Shown here: positions 50,238-61,721 of the stretch, piece after piece | Layout of the letters: every line of letters begins with the position of its first letter | How positions within the stretch are numbered: position 1 is the first letter of the stretch | DNA from: Aestuariirhabdus litorea | GTDB taxonomy: Bacteria; Pseudomonadota; Gammaproteobacteria; Pseudomonadales; Aestuariirhabdaceae | Assembly (NCBI RefSeq): GCF_003864255.1 | Contig: NZ_QWEZ01000001.1 | Span: 1,798,001-1,862,000, forward strand | Reading direction: 5' to 3' | Length of the DNA stretch: 64,000 nt | The notes under the pieces: model-generated | Database searches by the model: none | What the model was told of the DNA's origin: nothing | Seen by the model: only the letters and a program-made list of their open reading frames with translations | Translations under genes and position numbers: made by a program

Positions 50238-50305
50238 GAAATCCGTTACTATCCTGGAATCGTTATCTTGTTATTGAACCGGTTACACCGGCCCCCCAAG
50301 GAGCA

Positions 50306-51673
50306 CTAGAGGCGCGAAAAATCGTTATAAAGCGCCAACATCATCAACATGCCGATCAGCCCCACACCGATCTGGTATCCAAAGGCCTGCACCCGATCAG
50401 ACACCGGGCTCCCCTTGATCCACTCCGCGATGTAGAACAAAAGGTGGCCACCATCCAGAATCGGCACTGGAAGCAGGTTCAATACCCCGAGGCTAATACT
50501 GAGAATGGCAAGGAAGTTGAGAAAGCTCTCCGCCCCCGACTTCGCTGATTCGCCAGCCACTTTAGCAATGGTTATTGGACCACTCAAGTTTTTTACCGAC
50601 ACCAGCCCTACGATCATTTTACGGATCGAATCGAGAGTGAGCACGGTAACCGACCAGGTTTTTTCTACCGCCGGCACGATCGCACCCACTACCCCATAGC
50701 TGATGTTACGCTTGAGGGACTCGGGCCACTCCACCGGCTTTACCCCGGCACCGATGTAGCCGATCACCGAGCCGTCCTCTTGGACCTTACGGGCCGGGAT
50801 CAGTTCCAGCGTCAATCGCGAGCCAGCCCGTTCCAGCTCAACCCGCATCGACTGTTCAGGCTTGAGGCGCACCCGCTCAACCCAGGCGAACCAGTCCGCC
50901 ACGGCTTCACCGTCCGCCGCCAGTACACGGTCGCCCACTTCGATACCCGCCTGCCGGGCTCGCCCCTCCTCCAGCAATACGCCGATCACCGGTTCAACCG
51001 GTGGCCGGTAGGGCACAATACCCAGGGCCCCTAATGGGTCGGGCTGATCAACCCCCGCCAGCCAGTTCTCCACCTGCAGGTGGCGGCGGGCTTCAGTGTA
51101 GCCAGCGCCCTCGAGGGTATTGGGCTTAACCCCAAGTTCGATCTCACCGCTATCGCCGATATAGCCCAGCAGCTTCAGCAGCACTTCATCCCAACTGCGC
51201 ACCGCCTGACCGTCGACACGAACCAGCTCGTCGCCGGCGTGAATACCGGCCACCGCGGCGGGCGAGCCCGCTTCAACCTCCCCCACGACCGGCACGACCG
51301 TGCGCACACCGATCACGAACATCAACCAGAAGGCGATCACCGCCAGCAGGAAGTTGGCCAGCGGCCCCGCCGCGACGATGGCAATACGCTGCTTTACACT
51401 TTTGCTGTTAAAAGAGAGATGTCGCTCGCTCTCGGGAACATTGCCCTCACGTTCATCGAGCATTTTCACATAGCCGCCGAGGGGAATGGCCGCCACGACA
51501 AACTCGGTACCCTGGCGATCATAACGGCGCCACAGCGGCTTGCCGAAACCGACCGAGAAACGCAGCACCTTGACCCCGCAGCGACGGGCCACCCAGAAAT
51601 GGCCAAACTCATGGAAGGTGACCAGAATCCCCAGGGTGACCACGGTAGCGAGTAAGGTTTGCAGTAGTTCCAT
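50306..51673 (-). CDS. rseP: Site-2 protease RseP
   Basis: An intramembrane zinc metalloprotease cutting RseA after DegS, and also signal-peptide remnants. It has 455 residues. The HEFGH motif places His21, Glu22 and His25 in the first membrane segment. Two PDZ domains follow in the periplasm (about 115-295). The third zinc ligand lies in NLLPVPILDGGHLL. It overlaps dxr by one base, and precedes bamA. Confidence 0.98.
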   Translation of the reverse strand: MELLQTLLATVVTLGILVTFHEFGHFWVARRCGVKVLRFSVGFGKPLWRRYDRQGTEFVVAAIPLGGYVKMLDEREGNVPESERHLSFNSKSVKQRIAIVAAGPLANFLLAVIAFWLMFVIGVRTVVPVVGEVEAGSPAAVAGIHAGDELVRVDGQAVRSWDEVLLKLLGYIGDSGEIELGVKPNTLEGAGYTEARRHLQVENWLAGVDQPDPLGALGIVPYRPPVEPVIGVLLEEGRARQAGIEVGDRVLAADGEAVADWFAWVERVRLKPEQSMRVELERAGSRLTLELIPARKVQEDGSVIGYIGAGVKPVEWPESLKRNISYGVVGAIVPAVEKTWSVTVLTLDSIRKMIVGLVSVKNLSGPITIAKVAGESAKSGAESFLNFLAILSISLGVLNLLPVPILDGGHLLFYIAEWIKGSPVSDRVQAFGYQIGVGLIGMLMMLALYNDFSRL

Positions 51674-52890
51674 CAGCAGATCCCCCAGCCAAAACGGTCC
51701 GAGCGCAACAGCTGCCCTGCCCGATCACGAGCCAGGCGGTCAGCCTCCAGCACCTGCTCCAGGCTGTCGGCAGGCTGGACCACCAGCTGCTCCAGCACCT
51801 CCCGGTTCAGCTCCGCAATCTGGCAGAAACCAAGCTGGCGGTTAAGGAAGGCATCCACCGCCACCTCGTTGGCGGCATTCAGGGTTACCATCGAGGTGCC
51901 GCCGGTGGCGACGGCGTCAAATGCCAGCTGTAAACAGGGGAAACGCACCCGATCCGGCGCTTCGAAATCGAGCCGTCCCACCTTAACCAGATCCAGGGGT
52001 TCTACCCCGGAGTCGATCCGTTCGGGCCAGGCCATGCCGTAGGCGATCGGCGTACGCATGTCGGGATTACCCATCTGCGCCAGTACCGAACCATCGAGAT
52101 AGTCCACCAGGGAGTGGATCACACTCTGGGGATGGATCACCACCTCAACCTGGCTCACGGGGAGATCAAACAGCCAGCAGGCTTCGATCGCCTCCAACCC
52201 CTTGTTCATCATGGTGGCTGAATCGACCGATATTTTGCGCCCCATGGGCCAGTTAGGGTGCGCACAGGCCTGCTCTGGGGTGACCCGACGCAGGCTCTCC
52301 AGGTCGGTGGTTCTGAAAGGACCACCGGACGCGGTCAAGAGGATGCGTCGAACACCGGCCCGCCCTTCGGGCTCTGCATAGTTGTGGGGCAAGCACTGGT
52401 AGATCGCGTTGTGTTCGCTATCGATCGGCAACAGGCAGGCGTTGTGTCGGCTGACCGATTCCATAAAAAGCGCGCCGGCCATCACCAGCGACTCCTTGTT
52501 GGCCAGCAGGACCCGCTTTCCCGCTTCCACCGCTGCCAGGGTGGGCAGCAAGCCCGCCGCCCCCACGATAGCTGCCATCACCAGCTCCACCTCTGCATCC
52601 GCGGCCACCTGGCGCAGCCCCTCCGTGCCGGTCAGGACCTCGGTCGCACAGCCGCTCTCGCGCAGCCGCTGGCGCAGGCAGCCGGCAGCGACGGGATCAG
52701 CCATAACGGCAAAGCGGGGACTAAACTCCAGGCACTGTTGATGCAGCCGGTCAACCTGGGCATTGGCCGTCAATGCAAACACCCGATAGCGGTCGCTGTT
52801 GCGCCGCACAACATCCAGGGTACTTTGACCAATGGAACCGGTCGCACCCAACACTGTAATCATCTGCACCGGCAAGGGTTCACTCTTCAT
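51673..52890 (-). CDS. dxr: 1-deoxy-D-xylulose 5-phosphate reductoisomerase
   Basis: The second enzyme of the MEP pathway. It has 405 residues. The NADPH-binding [16 protein letters not shown] is at the start, [10 protein letters not shown] and [12 protein letters not shown] contribute to metal and substrate binding, and the later ASGGPFR and [17 protein letters not shown] follow. A second start at MITVLGATG is possible and would shorten the N terminus by nine residues. The order cdsA-dxr-rseP is standard. Confidence 0.98.
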   Translation of the reverse strand: MKSEPLPVQMITVLGATGSIGQSTLDVVRRNSDRYRVFALTANAQVDRLHQQCLEFSPRFAVMADPVAAGCLRQRLRESGCATEVLTGTEGLRQVAADAEVELVMAAIVGAAGLLPTLAAVEAGKRVLLANKESLVMAGALFMESVSRHNACLLPIDSEHNAIYQCLPHNYAEPEGRAGVRRILLTASGGPFRTTDLESLRRVTPEQACAHPNWPMGRKISVDSATMMNKGLEAIEACWLFDLPVSQVEVVIHPQSVIHSLVDYLDGSVLAQMGNPDMRTPIAYGMAWPERIDSGVEPLDLVKVGRLDFEAPDRVRFPCLQLAFDAVATGGTSMVTLNAANEVAVDAFLNRQLGFCQIAELNREVLEQLVVQPADSLEQVLEADRLARDRAGQLLRSDRFGWGIC

Positions 52891-52925
52891 AGGGTCATAA
52901 ACGGGCGTAACGGTAACGGGGCAAG

Positions 52926-53720
52926 CTACCCGGCCATTACCATCAGCGCGAGGGCAAACAGGGGAATGGCGGCCGTCAGGCTATCGATGCGGTCGAGTAT
53001 ACCACCATGCCCTGGCAGAAGCTGGCTGCTGTCCTTAATTCCACGCTCGCGTTTGAACATACTCTCGGCCAGATCTCCCAGCACAGAGACCAACGCCACA
53101 AACACCGTCACCCCCAACAGGGGCCCGAGTTCCTTGAAGGGCAGGTAGGGCTGCGCCACCAGCGCCACCAGAACCACCGTGACGATGCCGCCCAGCACCC
53201 CCTCCCAGGTCTTCTTGGGGCTGACTTTCGGTGCCAGCTTATGACGACCCAGATACTTACCGGCGAAATAGGCGCCCACATCGGCCCCCCACACCAGGAA
53301 CAGCAGGAACATGATCAGTATCCAGCTATCGGGGTGCGACTTCAGCAAGACCAGCCCCACCCAGGCCGGCACCAACACCAGGTAACCGATCAGCAGGCGC
53401 ACCAGGGAGGAGCGCCAAAGCCCGGCCGAGGCCGGATAACTGACCACCAATCCGAGCGCCAACAACCACCACCCGAGGGCCGACCAGAGGATCGACTGGG
53501 CCGAAATCTGGGTCGCGCCGAACAGCGCCAGCGCCACGCTCAGGCTGTAGCCGATACGAGCAGGCTGAGCAGAAAAGCCCGCCAGGTTGGCCCACTCCCA
53601 GGCACCAATCAGGATCACCCCGGCGATAAACAGGGAAAAGGGGTGCAAAGGCAGGAAAAACACGCCACAGAGCGCAATGGGGGCCAGAATCAGGGCCGTA
53701 ATTACTCGTTGCTTTAACAC
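52926..53720 (-). CDS. cdsA: Phosphatidate cytidylyltransferase
   Basis: Makes CDP-diacylglycerol at the inner membrane. It has 264 residues with about eight hydrophobic segments. The C-terminal signature [26 protein letters not shown] is intact, with its metal-binding carboxylates. The start is GTG with a GAGG element, 3 bp after the uppS stop. Confidence 0.96.
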   Translation of the reverse strand: MLKQRVITALILAPIALCGVFFLPLHPFSLFIAGVILIGAWEWANLAGFSAQPARIGYSLSVALALFGATQISAQSILWSALGWWLLALGLVVSYPASAGLWRSSLVRLLIGYLVLVPAWVGLVLLKSHPDSWILIMFLLFLVWGADVGAYFAGKYLGRHKLAPKVSPKKTWEGVLGGIVTVVLVALVAQPYLPFKELGPLLGVTVFVALVSVLGDLAESMFKRERGIKDSSQLLPGHGGILDRIDSLTAAIPLFALALMVMAG

Positions 53721-53723
53721 GTA

Positions 53724-54476
53724 CTAGCCCTCAACCTGTTCGCTGGTTTTACCGAATCGCCGCTGGCGCCCGCTGAAGTCGACCAGGGCTTCGCGCAGCT
53801 GGGCAGCGTCAAAGTCCGGCCACAGCGTGGAGGTAAAATAGAGTTCCGCGTAGGCAAACTGCCATAGCATGAAGTTACTGATTCGGTGGTCCCCACCGGT
53901 GCGAATGCAGAGGTCGGGAAGTGGGAGGCCTGCCGTATAGAGGTGATCCTGGATCAGCTCCGGGGTAATCTGGCCGGGTTCCAGCTCACCCGCCTTAACC
54001 TTCACCGCCAGCTGCTGGGCGGCCTGAGCGATATCCCACTGCCCGCCATAATTGGCGGCGATCGCCAGGGTCACCCGTGAGTTTTCGGCGGTCAGTGCCT
54101 CGGCCTCACGAATATGCTGCTGGATCTCCTCACTGAAGGCGCTGAGGTCACCCAACACCTTCAGCCGGATACGGTTTTTGTGCAGGCGCCGGGTCTCCTT
54201 CTTCAGCATCTGCAGGAACAACCCCATCAACCCCCGCACCTCCTCCTCGGGGCGCTGCCAGTTCTCACTGCTGAAGGCAAACAGGGTGAGCACCTCAATG
54301 CCATGCTCATCACAGGCTTCGACCACTCGACGAACCGCTTCGACCCCGGCACGATGCCCGGCAATACCCGGCAACAGACGCTTTTTCGCCCATCGGTTAT
54401 TGCCATCCATGATGATGGCGACATGGCGCGGAGGGTTAAGAATCTCGGTAGAGTTCATGGAGTCAGGTTGTGACAT
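53724..54476 (-). CDS. uppS: Undecaprenyl diphosphate synthase (cis type)
   Basis: Extends farnesyl diphosphate to the C55 lipid carrier for cell wall and LPS. The ATG used gives 250 residues, and a second ATG six codons later is equally plausible. The diphosphate-binding IIMDGNNRWAKKR places the catalytic Asp at 24. FAFSSENWQRP and the C-terminal RTGGDHRISNFMLWQFAYAELYFT are family motifs. The frame is open 14 codons further upstream without family resemblance. Confidence 0.95.
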   Translation of the reverse strand: MSQPDSMNSTEILNPPRHVAIIMDGNNRWAKKRLLPGIAGHRAGVEAVRRVVEACDEHGIEVLTLFAFSSENWQRPEEEVRGLMGLFLQMLKKETRRLHKNRIRLKVLGDLSAFSEEIQQHIREAEALTAENSRVTLAIAANYGGQWDIAQAAQQLAVKVKAGELEPGQITPELIQDHLYTAGLPLPDLCIRTGGDHRISNFMLWQFAYAELYFTSTLWPDFDAAQLREALVDFSGRQRRFGKTSEQVEG

Positions 54477-54576
54477 CGCGCAACTATTTAGCCTATGGAG
54501 TGGCCCTGGCCACACCACCGGCCAAACCCGATAAACATCGGAGCGCCGGCAGAAAGAGACAGGGCAGGAGATAAAA

Positions 54577-54594
54577 CGCCCGCATCGGCGGGCG
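54577..54594 (-). terminator. frr terminator
   Basis: A 7-bp GC stem (54577-54583 with 54588-54594, loop ATCG) followed by UUUUAU on the minus strand, about 20 bp past the frr stop. It separates the rpsB-tsf-pyrH-frr unit from the uppS operon. Confidence 0.82.
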
Positions 54595-54613
54595 CATCCA
54601 CGGGAAAAACTGC

Positions 54614-55171
54614 CTAGATCTCCAGCAGGTCTTCCTCTTTGCCCTGCAGCAGCTTATCAATTTCGGCGACGTACTTATCGGTCAGCTTCTGGATATCGTC
54701 CTGCGCACGGTGATCATCGTCTTCACTGATCTCCTTCTCCTTGAGCAGATCCTTCACATCCCCAAGAGCGTCCCGGCGGATATTCCGTACCGCCACTCGC
54801 GCGTGCTCGGCTTCCTGACGGGCATGACGAATGAACCCCTTACGGGTCTCCTCGGTCAGCGGCGGCAGGGGCAGGCGAATCACTGCACCGGCGGTGGAGG
54901 GATTCAGCCCCAAGTCAGACTTCATGATCGCCTTTTCGATGTCGGTGACCAGATTTTTCTCCCAGGGGGTGATCGAGAGGGTCCGGCCATCCTCAACGGA
55001 GATATTGGCCACCTGGCTCAATGGAGTATCGCTGCCGTAGTAGGAGACGGTAAGACCGTCGAGCAGGCTGGGGTGTGCGCGGCCGGTACGAATCTTGGCA
55101 AAAGCAACCACCAGCGATTCCACACTCTTTTTCATTCGACTTTCAGCGTCGGCCTTGATCTCGTTAATCAT
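54614..55171 (-). CDS. frr: Ribosome recycling factor
   Basis: Splits the post-termination ribosome with EF-G. It has 185 residues, the E. coli length. It is a tRNA-shaped protein with a three-helix bundle. [18 protein letters not shown] and [16 protein letters not shown], with the C-terminal [21 protein letters not shown], identify it. The ATG overlaps the pyrH stop by one base. Confidence 0.98.
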   Translation of the reverse strand: MINEIKADAESRMKKSVESLVVAFAKIRTGRAHPSLLDGLTVSYYGSDTPLSQVANISVEDGRTLSITPWEKNLVTDIEKAIMKSDLGLNPSTAGAVIRLPLPPLTEETRKGFIRHARQEAEHARVAVRNIRRDALGDVKDLLKEKEISEDDDHRAQDDIQKLTDKYVAEIDKLLQGKEEDLLEI

Positions 55172-55905
55172 TATTCACTCCCACGAACCAGAGTTCCTTC
55201 ATTGCCTCCCAAAACAAGGTTCAGCAATGCGCCTGGTTTATTCATATTAAAGACTCGCAGCGGCATCTGGTGATCACGAACCAGGCAGATTGCGGTCAGA
55301 TCCATTACGCCCAACTTACGATCAAGCACTTCATCGTAGCTGAGACTATCATATTTGACGGCGCTCGGGTTCTTCACGGGATCAGAATCGTAGACACCGT
55401 CAACCTTCGTTGCCTTGATGACCAGGTCTGCATCCACCTCGATACCACGCAGGCAGGCCGCGGAGTCGGTAGTGAAGAAGGGATTGCCGGTACCGGCGGA
55501 GAAGATAACCACATCCCCACTGGTCAAAAATCGTAGTGCTGCCCTGCGGTCGTAATGATCAACTACCCCACTCATGGGGATCGCCGACATCACGCGGGTA
55601 GCTATATTGGAGCGCTCCAGGGCATCACGCATCGCCAGGGCATTCATCACCGTGGCCAGCATACCCATGTGGTCGCCGGTTACCCGGTCCATGCCGGCCG
55701 CACTCAGGGCCGCACCGCGGAACAGGTTGCCCCCGCCAATCACCATGCCGACCTGCACACCGATACCGATAAGCTGGCCGATCTCCAGGGCCATCCGATC
55801 CAGCACCCGCGGGTCGATACCAAACTCCTCCCCCCCCATCAGGGCTTCACCACTGAGTTTGAGAAGAATGCGCTTGTACTTGGGTTGGCGGTCGGTAGCG
55901 GGCAT
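55171..55905 (-). CDS. pyrH: Uridylate kinase
   Basis: Phosphorylates UMP to UDP. The start at [22 protein letters not shown] gives 244 residues, with an AGGA site. An 11-codon upstream extension is open but atypical. [16 protein letters not shown], the central [15 protein letters not shown], and [13 protein letters not shown] are amino-acid-kinase-fold signatures. It is in the conserved rpsB-tsf-pyrH-frr order. Confidence 0.98.
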   Translation of the reverse strand: MPATDRQPKYKRILLKLSGEALMGGEEFGIDPRVLDRMALEIGQLIGIGVQVGMVIGGGNLFRGAALSAAGMDRVTGDHMGMLATVMNALAMRDALERSNIATRVMSAIPMSGVVDHYDRRAALRFLTSGDVVIFSAGTGNPFFTTDSAACLRGIEVDADLVIKATKVDGVYDSDPVKNPSAVKYDSLSYDEVLDRKLGVMDLTAICLVRDHQMPLRVFNMNKPGALLNLVLGGNEGTLVRGSE

Positions 55906-55969
55906 AGGGCTGGTTCCTTGGAGAGGAGCGAGAGGCAAAAAATAGTGTCAGCAGTATAGACTGCCGAAG

Positions 55970-55998
55970 CGGGAGGGGCACCCGGGTGCCACCTCCCG
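55970..55998. promoter_or_regulatory. GC-rich hairpin between tsf and pyrH
   Basis: An extended inverted repeat (CGGGAGG with CCTCCCG around a central GGCACCCGGGTGCC palindrome) lies about 15 bp past the tsf stop. No U-run follows on the minus strand, so attenuation or mRNA stabilisation between tsf and pyrH is more likely than full termination. Confidence 0.5.
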
Positions 55999-56013
55999 TC
56001 AGTCAGAGGGGGA

Positions 56014-56874
56014 TTAGCCTTTCAGCTGAGCAGCCACTTCAGCTGCGAAGTCCACCTCTTCCTTCTCGATACCGTCGCCCACTTCGAAGCGTACGAAATC
56101 GATCACCTCAGCACCCGCATCCTTGACCAGTTTGCCAACGGTCACTTCAGGGTTCTTCACGAACGCCTGCTCGACCAGGCTGTTCTCGGCCAGGAACTTG
56201 TTGATACGACCAATCATCATCTTCTCAACGATCTCGGCAGGCTTGCCTTCCATATCGGGCTGCGCCTTGATGATCTCCTTCTCCTTCTCAACGACTTCAG
56301 AAGGCATCTGGTCCTTGTTGACAACCCGTGGGTTGACCGCAGCAACGTGCATGGCGATATCCTTGGCCAGCTCCTGGTCGCCACCCTTGAGGGCAACCAG
56401 TACGGCGATACGGTTGTTGCCGTGAACATAACCACCCACCACTTCGCCGGCGATGGTGCCGATGCGACGGGGAGAGATGTTTTCACCGATCTTCTGAACC
56501 AGTGCCAGGCGAGCGCTTTCGATATCACCTTCAACCAGTTTGGCCATATCGGTTTCACCGGTCGCTACAGCGGCGTCGGCTACCTGACCCGCAAAGCTCA
56601 GGAAACCTTCGTCACGCGCGGCGAAGTCGGTTTCGCTGTTGACCTCAACCACTACGCCGGAGGCGCCATCCCCAGCCAGACGCACCAGTACCACACCCTC
56701 AGCAGCGGTACGACCCGCTTTTTTGGCGGCCTTGGCCTGACCGGACTTGCGCATCTCTTCGATCGCTTTTTCGATGTCTCCACCGGCTTCGGTCAGTGCG
56801 CGCTTGCACTCCATCATGCCCAGACCGGTGCGGTCACGCAGTTCCTTCACCTGCGCTGCAGAAATAGCTGCCAT
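56014..56874 (-). CDS. tsf: Elongation factor Ts
   Basis: The nucleotide exchange factor for EF-Tu. It has 286 residues. The N-terminal [21 protein letters not shown] is the UBA-like signature. The core includes [16 protein letters not shown] and [29 protein letters not shown]. It sits 141 bp after rpsB, with a terminator-like hairpin in between. Confidence 0.98.
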   Translation of the reverse strand: MAAISAAQVKELRDRTGLGMMECKRALTEAGGDIEKAIEEMRKSGQAKAAKKAGRTAAEGVVLVRLAGDGASGVVVEVNSETDFAARDEGFLSFAGQVADAAVATGETDMAKLVEGDIESARLALVQKIGENISPRRIGTIAGEVVGGYVHGNNRIAVLVALKGGDQELAKDIAMHVAAVNPRVVNKDQMPSEVVEKEKEIIKAQPDMEGKPAEIVEKMMIGRINKFLAENSLVEQAFVKNPEVTVGKLVKDAGAEVIDFVRFEVGDGIEKEEVDFAAEVAAQLKG

Positions 56875-56959
56875 ATCAATACCCTCAACTTATTCATGTA
56901 AACTGATTACCCACGCCACCTATCACTGCAACCGGCAACGCAGGCGGAATCTCAATCAG

Positions 56960-56984
56960 AAAAAGGGGGCCATGCCCCCTTTTC
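56960..56984 (-). terminator. rpsB-tsf intergenic attenuator
   Basis: A 10-bp stem (56961-56970 with 56974-56983, loop CAT) with a short U-run on the minus strand. E. coli has partial termination between rpsB and tsf, which would set different levels of S2 and EF-Ts, and this hairpin is placed to do the same. Confidence 0.82.
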
Positions 56985-57015
56985 CAAGCATGCCCTGGGG
57001 CACGCACTGCTCGAC

Positions 57016-57780
57016 TTAGCCTTCGGCAGAGGGCTCTTCATCGGCAGCCGCTTCGGTCGCAGCGACTTCAACGAACTCCTCTTCGCCACCTACGTTGGCA
57101 GCGGAGCGGCCTTCAGCAACGGCGTCAGCAACAGACTTGACGTACAGCTGAATAGCGCGAATCGCATCGTCGTTGCCGGGGATAACGTAGTCAACACCAT
57201 CGGGGTTGCTGTTGGTATCCACGATGCCGATAACGGGAATACCCAGCTTGTTGGCTTCGCTGATGGCGATACGCTCGTGATCCACGTCGATAACAAAGAT
57301 AGCGTCGGGCAGGCCGCCCATATCCTTGATACCACCTATGCCACGATCCAGCTTCTCAAGAGCACGGCTGCGCATCAGCGCTTCCTTCTTGGTCAGCTTC
57401 TCGAAGGTACCGTCCTGAGACTGGGTCTCCAGCTCACGCAGGCGACGAATGGACTGACGGATCGTCTTGTAGTTGGTCAGCATACCGCCCAACCAGCGAT
57501 GATCAACGTAAGGCATACCTACGCGGGAGGCCTCCTCCTGCACAGCCTTGCTGGCGGCACGCTTGGTACCAACAAACAGGATCTTGTTTTTGCCCTGGGC
57601 CAGACGCTCAACAAACTTCAGCGCCTCGTTGAAGGCAGGCAGAGTGTGCTCGAGGTTGATGATATGAATCTTGTTACGGGCACCGAAGATGAACTTGTTC
57701 ATCTTGGGGTTCCAGTAACGGGTTTGGTGACCGAAGTGAACGCCCGCTTTGAGCATTTCACGCATTGTAACTTGAGCCAT
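57016..57780 (-). CDS. rpsB: 30S ribosomal protein S2
   Basis: A ribosomal protein of the 30S back, joining late with S1. The start [18 protein letters not shown] with an AGGAGA site gives 254 residues. Signatures include [39 protein letters not shown] and [20 protein letters not shown]. The C-terminal tail is acidic. The open frame 37 codons upstream is leader sequence. Confidence 0.99.
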   Translation of the reverse strand: MAQVTMREMLKAGVHFGHQTRYWNPKMNKFIFGARNKIHIINLEHTLPAFNEALKFVERLAQGKNKILFVGTKRAASKAVQEEASRVGMPYVDHRWLGGMLTNYKTIRQSIRRLRELETQSQDGTFEKLTKKEALMRSRALEKLDRGIGGIKDMGGLPDAIFVIDVDHERIAISEANKLGIPVIGIVDTNSNPDGVDYVIPGNDDAIRAIQLYVKSVADAVAEGRSAANVGGEEEFVEVAATEAAADEEPSAEG

Positions 57781-57938
57781 TATGTTCTCCTGAACTCGGG
57801 TTAGGCCTCCATACACCCCATAATCCAACCCCGCAGGGCACCCAGAATCATGTGTCGGTGTATGTGTGTTTAAGTAAGTAGTTGCCCTCAATACAAGCCC
57901 TTTTGAAAAAGGGTTTTGCCGAAGGCGCGCGCTTTATA
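57781..57938 (-). promoter_or_regulatory. rpsB promoter and long leader
   Basis: On the minus strand TATAAA (57933-57938) is followed by the GC-rich discriminator GCGCGCGCC, the form expected for promoters repressed by ppGpp/DksA. The -35 is weak. The roughly 150-nt leader contains an AGCCCTTTT/AAAAGGGTT-type hairpin near 57896-57917 and a CC/GG-rich region near the start codon. S2 represses its own leader in E. coli, and conservation of that here is a guess. Confidence 0.55.
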
Positions 57939-58052
57939 CCACAATTCGCTCGACACGAAAACCGATTAAGCAAATAAAGCTACCTGGCGCGCCCCTGACA
58001 ACCGGTTAGGGAATAAAGACGCCTGCCCCTTATACAGACAAACCGGCTTTGC

Positions 58053-58058
58053 TAGAAT
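58053..58058 (+). promoter_or_regulatory. Candidate map promoter (extended -10)
   Basis: TAGAAT at 58053-58058 is preceded by a TG one base upstream, giving an extended -10 element, 62 bp before the map ATG. No good -35 is seen at 17 bp. Confidence 0.45.
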
Positions 58059-58120
58059 AGCCCGCTATTCGCCGCCCCACGGGGCAACCTTATTGAGTTG
58101 GAGCCGACCGCAGCAGCCCT

Positions 58121-58906
58121 ATGACCGTCACCATCAAGACCCCCGCTGAAATCGAGAAGATGCGCACCGCAGGCCGCCTGGCGGCAGACGTGCTGGACAT
58201 GATCGCCCCCTCCGTAGAGGCCGGCATCACCACCGGCGAGCTGGACCGCATCTGCCACGACTACATCGTCAATGTACAGCGGGCCGTACCGGCCCCCCTG
58301 AACTATCATGGCTTTCCGAAATCGATCTGCACCTCCATCAACCACGTTATCTGCCATGGCATCCCCAGCGATGACAAGGTGCTGAAAAATGGCGATATCG
58401 TTAACGTCGACATTACCGTCATCAAAGATGGCTACCACGGCGACACCAGCATGATGTTCTGCATCGGTGACACGCCTGAACACGCCCAACGCCTGTGCCG
58501 GGTCAGCCGCGAGTGCATGTTCCTCGGCATAGAACAGGTCAGGCCTGGTGCCCGACTCGGAGATATCGGCGCCGTCATCGCCCACCACGCCCACGCCCAC
58601 AACTACTCTGTGGTCGAGGAGTACTGTGGCCACGGCATCGGCAAGCTGTTTCACGAAGAGCCGCAGGTGCTCCACTATGGTAAAGCAGGGACCGGCATGG
58701 AGCTGCGCGAAGGGATGACCTTCACCATCGAGCCCATGATCAACGCCGGCAAGAAGTTCACCAAGCTCAACGCCAAAGACGGCTGGACGGTGACCACCCG
58801 CGACAAACGCCTCTCTGCCCAGTGGGAACACACCATTCTGGTGACGGCAGACGGCTACGAGATCCTTACCCTGCGCGCGGGTGAAAGCGCACCAGACCTC
58901 GGCTGA
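58121..58906 (+). CDS. map: Methionine aminopeptidase
   Basis: Removes N-terminal methionine from nascent proteins. It has 261 residues. His79 is the proton shuttle (NHVICHGIP), and the dinuclear metal ligands include Asp97 and Asp108 (DIVNVDITVIKDGYHGDTS), His171 (YCGHGIGKLFHEEP), the Glu in FTIEPMINAG and the Glu in WEHTILV. It is divergent from rpsB, as in E. coli. Confidence 0.98.
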   Translation: MTVTIKTPAEIEKMRTAGRLAADVLDMIAPSVEAGITTGELDRICHDYIVNVQRAVPAPLNYHGFPKSICTSINHVICHGIPSDDKVLKNGDIVNVDITVIKDGYHGDTSMMFCIGDTPEHAQRLCRVSRECMFLGIEQVRPGARLGDIGAVIAHHAHAHNYSVVEEYCGHGIGKLFHEEPQVLHYGKAGTGMELREGMTFTIEPMINAGKKFTKLNAKDGWTVTTRDKRLSAQWEHTILVTADGYEILTLRAGESAPDLG

Positions 58907-58984
58907 GGCCACCACCAACCATCCCCCTCAGGGATCGAGGGGGTCCGCCGGCTATGCGGGCTTTTGATCAGGCTGGGGATACCA

Positions 58985-61711
58985 ATGCAGACAATAATCG
59001 ATGAACAGCAGCTCACCGATGAGCTGTTCAACAAGGGACAATTCCGGGCGGAACTTACCCTCTCCTCCAGCCCCATTCCCGCCTATAAACGCTGTATCCG
59101 ACAGGCCCAGGAAACCTTAGACCGCTGGTACCGGGAAGGCCGCGACATCCGCATGCTGGTCAATGCCCGCGCCTGGATGATCGACCAGGTGCTGTCGCTG
59201 GCCTGGAACCATCTCGACTGGGGAAAGCCCGGTGATGTTGCCCTGCTCGCCGTGGGTGGCTACGGCCGGGGTGAGCTGCACCCGAGCTCCGATATCGACC
59301 TGCTGATCCTGCTGCGCACCGAGAACCACGGCCGCTACCGCGACAACATCGAGCGTTTCCTTACCCTGCTGTGGGACATCAACCTGGAAGTGGGCCAGAG
59401 TGTACGCTCGGTCAAGGAGTGCGCGGTGGAGGCCAGCAAGGACCTGACCGTGATCACCAACCTGCTGGAGTCGCGCACCCTGGCGGGCCCGGAGACCCTC
59501 CGCGAGGCGATGCTCAAGCGCATCGACCCCCGCCATATGTGGCCCAGCAAGATCTTTCTGCGGGAGAAGTACGAGGAGCAAAGGGCTCGCCACCGCAAGT
59601 TTAATGAGACCGAATACAACCTGGAGCCCAACGTCAAAAACTCCCCCGGAGGCCTGCGGGATACCCAGATGATCCTGTGGGTGACCCGTCGCCACTTCGG
59701 CGCAGAGAGCGCACACGACCTGGTGCGACTGGAGTTCCTGACCGAGTCGGAATATCAGATTCTGCAGGAGGGGCAGGCCTTTCTCTGGCGGGTACGCTGG
59801 GGGCTGCATATGCTCACCGGCCGAGAGGAAGATCGCCTGCTGTTCGATCACCAGAAACACCTGGCGGAGCTGTTCGGTTACAGCGACAGCAATAAAAGCC
59901 TGGCGGTTGAGCAGTTTATGCAACGCTATTACCAGGTAGTGCTCGGGCTTGCCGAGTTGAACGACATGCTGCTTCAGCACCTGGATGAAGTGATTCTGTC
60001 GGTGGACGATGACGACAACGTGATCCCCCTCAACAGCCGCTTCCAGGTACGCAAGAACTACATTGAGGTCATGGACCCCAACGTCTTCGTGCAAAGCCCC
60101 TTCGCCCTCCTCGAGCTGTTCGTACTGATGACCCAGAACCCCTTTATCCTGGGAGTCAGGGCCTCGACTATCCGCCTGATCCGCGAGCACCGCTACCTGA
60201 TCGACGACGAGTTCCGCCACGACATACGCAACACCACCCTGTTTATCGAGTTGATGCGCGCCCCCTACGGGCTGACTGTGAACCTCAGGCGCATGCTGCG
60301 CTGGGGGGTACTGGGGCTGTACCTGCCGGAGTTCGGAAAAATCACCGGCCAGATGCAACACGACCTGTTCCACGCCTACACTGTGGACGCCCACACCCTG
60401 CTGCTGATCAAATTCCTGCGCTCTTTCACCTATGAGGAAAACGCTGAACGTTTCCCCGTGGCCTCCAAGGTGATCCGCAAACTGCCCAAGCCTGAGCTGA
60501 TCTACATCGCCGGCCTCTACCACGACATTGCCAAGGGGCGCGGGGGCGATCACTCGGAGTTGGGCGCCGTGGACGCCGAGGCGTTCTGCGAGCGCCACCA
60601 CCTCAGCAAGTGGGATAGTGCCCTGGTGGCCTGGCTGGTGAAAACACACCTGCTGATGTCCACCACAGCCCAGCGCCAGGACCTCTCCGACCCCGACGTG
60701 ATCAACGACTTTGCCAAGCTGGTGGGTGATCAGGTGCGCCTCGATTACCTCTACCTGCTGACGGTCGCCGACATCAACGCCACCAACGCGAGCCTCTGGA
60801 ACAGCTGGCGTGCGGCTCTGTTGCGACGCCTTTACAGCGAAACCAAGCGCGCCCTGAGGCGCGGCCTCGAAAACCCGCTTGAGGCACAACAGGCGATCGC
60901 CGAAACCCAGTCGAATGCCCGCTCGGAGCTGGAGGGGGTGCTGGACAGCGCCACCATCGATGGCATCTGGAGCACCCTCAGCGAGGAGTACTTCCTGCGC
61001 CACTCGGTAAGGGATGTTGTCTGGCACACCCTTAACATCGCCCGCCACCATTCCAACGACCCGCTGGTGCTGGTGCGAGAGACCACCGATCGCGCCTTCG
61101 AGGGGGGAACCAAGATCTTTATCTATACCTGCGACCTGGATGAACTGTTCGCCGCCAGCACCGCGGTAATCGACCAGCTCAACCTGGATATCCAGGACGC
61201 CCGCATCATCACCTCCAACGCCGGCTACAGCTTCGACACCTTTATCGTACTGGAGCTCGATGGTTCCCCCATCGGCAACAACCCCCAGCGGATCAAGGAG
61301 ATCAAGCGGGTCCTGACCGAAGCCCTCAAGAACCCTGAGGACTACCCCCTCGTGATCCGCCGGCGCACGCCTCGCCAGCTTAAGCACTTCAGCTACCCAG
61401 CCGAGGTCACCATCAGCAACGACCCACTGATTCACCGCACTGTGCTGGAGGTAGTGGCACCGGACCGTCCCGGCCTGCTGGCCCTCATGGGACAGGTGTT
61501 CATGGACCTCGACATCTCGATTCACAACGCCAAGATTGCCACCCTGGGCGAGCGGGTCGAGGATGTCTTTATCATCACCGATGCCCAGCAACGGCCGATA
61601 GAAGACCCCAAGCAGTGCCAGCAGATCTGCGACACCCTGCGCGAGGCACTGGATGCCCATACCCAGGAAAACGCCTCCCGTAACCGTACCACCACCAGCA
61701 CCCCCCACTAG
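58985..61711 (+). CDS. glnD: Bifunctional uridylyltransferase/uridylyl-removing enzyme GlnD
   Basis: Senses glutamine and modifies PII proteins. From the [13 protein letters not shown], preceded by GGGG, it has 908 residues. A TTG seven codons earlier is less likely. The nucleotidyltransferase domain has [17 protein letters not shown] at 91-107 with Asp103 and Asp105. The HD domain has His513-Asp514 in [16 protein letters not shown]. Two C-terminal ACT domains bind glutamine (the last beginning [16 protein letters not shown]). It is followed by dapC at 10 bp. Confidence 0.98.
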   Translation: MQTIIDEQQLTDELFNKGQFRAELTLSSSPIPAYKRCIRQAQETLDRWYREGRDIRMLVNARAWMIDQVLSLAWNHLDWGKPGDVALLAVGGYGRGELHPSSDIDLLILLRTENHGRYRDNIERFLTLLWDINLEVGQSVRSVKECAVEASKDLTVITNLLESRTLAGPETLREAMLKRIDPRHMWPSKIFLREKYEEQRARHRKFNETEYNLEPNVKNSPGGLRDTQMILWVTRRHFGAESAHDLVRLEFLTESEYQILQEGQAFLWRVRWGLHMLTGREEDRLLFDHQKHLAELFGYSDSNKSLAVEQFMQRYYQVVLGLAELNDMLLQHLDEVILSVDDDDNVIPLNSRFQVRKNYIEVMDPNVFVQSPFALLELFVLMTQNPFILGVRASTIRLIREHRYLIDDEFRHDIRNTTLFIELMRAPYGLTVNLRRMLRWGVLGLYLPEFGKITGQMQHDLFHAYTVDAHTLLLIKFLRSFTYEENAERFPVASKVIRKLPKPELIYIAGLYHDIAKGRGGDHSELGAVDAEAFCERHHLSKWDSALVAWLVKTHLLMSTTAQRQDLSDPDVINDFAKLVGDQVRLDYLYLLTVADINATNASLWNSWRAALLRRLYSETKRALRRGLENPLEAQQAIAETQSNARSELEGVLDSATIDGIWSTLSEEYFLRHSVRDVVWHTLNIARHHSNDPLVLVRETTDRAFEGGTKIFIYTCDLDELFAASTAVIDQLNLDIQDARIITSNAGYSFDTFIVLELDGSPIGNNPQRIKEIKRVLTEALKNPEDYPLVIRRRTPRQLKHFSYPAEVTISNDPLIHRTVLEVVAPDRPGLLALMGQVFMDLDISIHNAKIATLGERVEDVFIITDAQQRPIEDPKQCQQICDTLREALDAHTQENASRNRTTTSTPH

Positions 61712-61721
61712 GTTGATGGCC

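Noticed and set aside
58923-58943. Terminator between map and glnD
   Set aside because: CCCCCTC and GAGGGGG form a stem, but no U-run follows on the plus strand, and glnD follows closely, so it was not called as a terminator.
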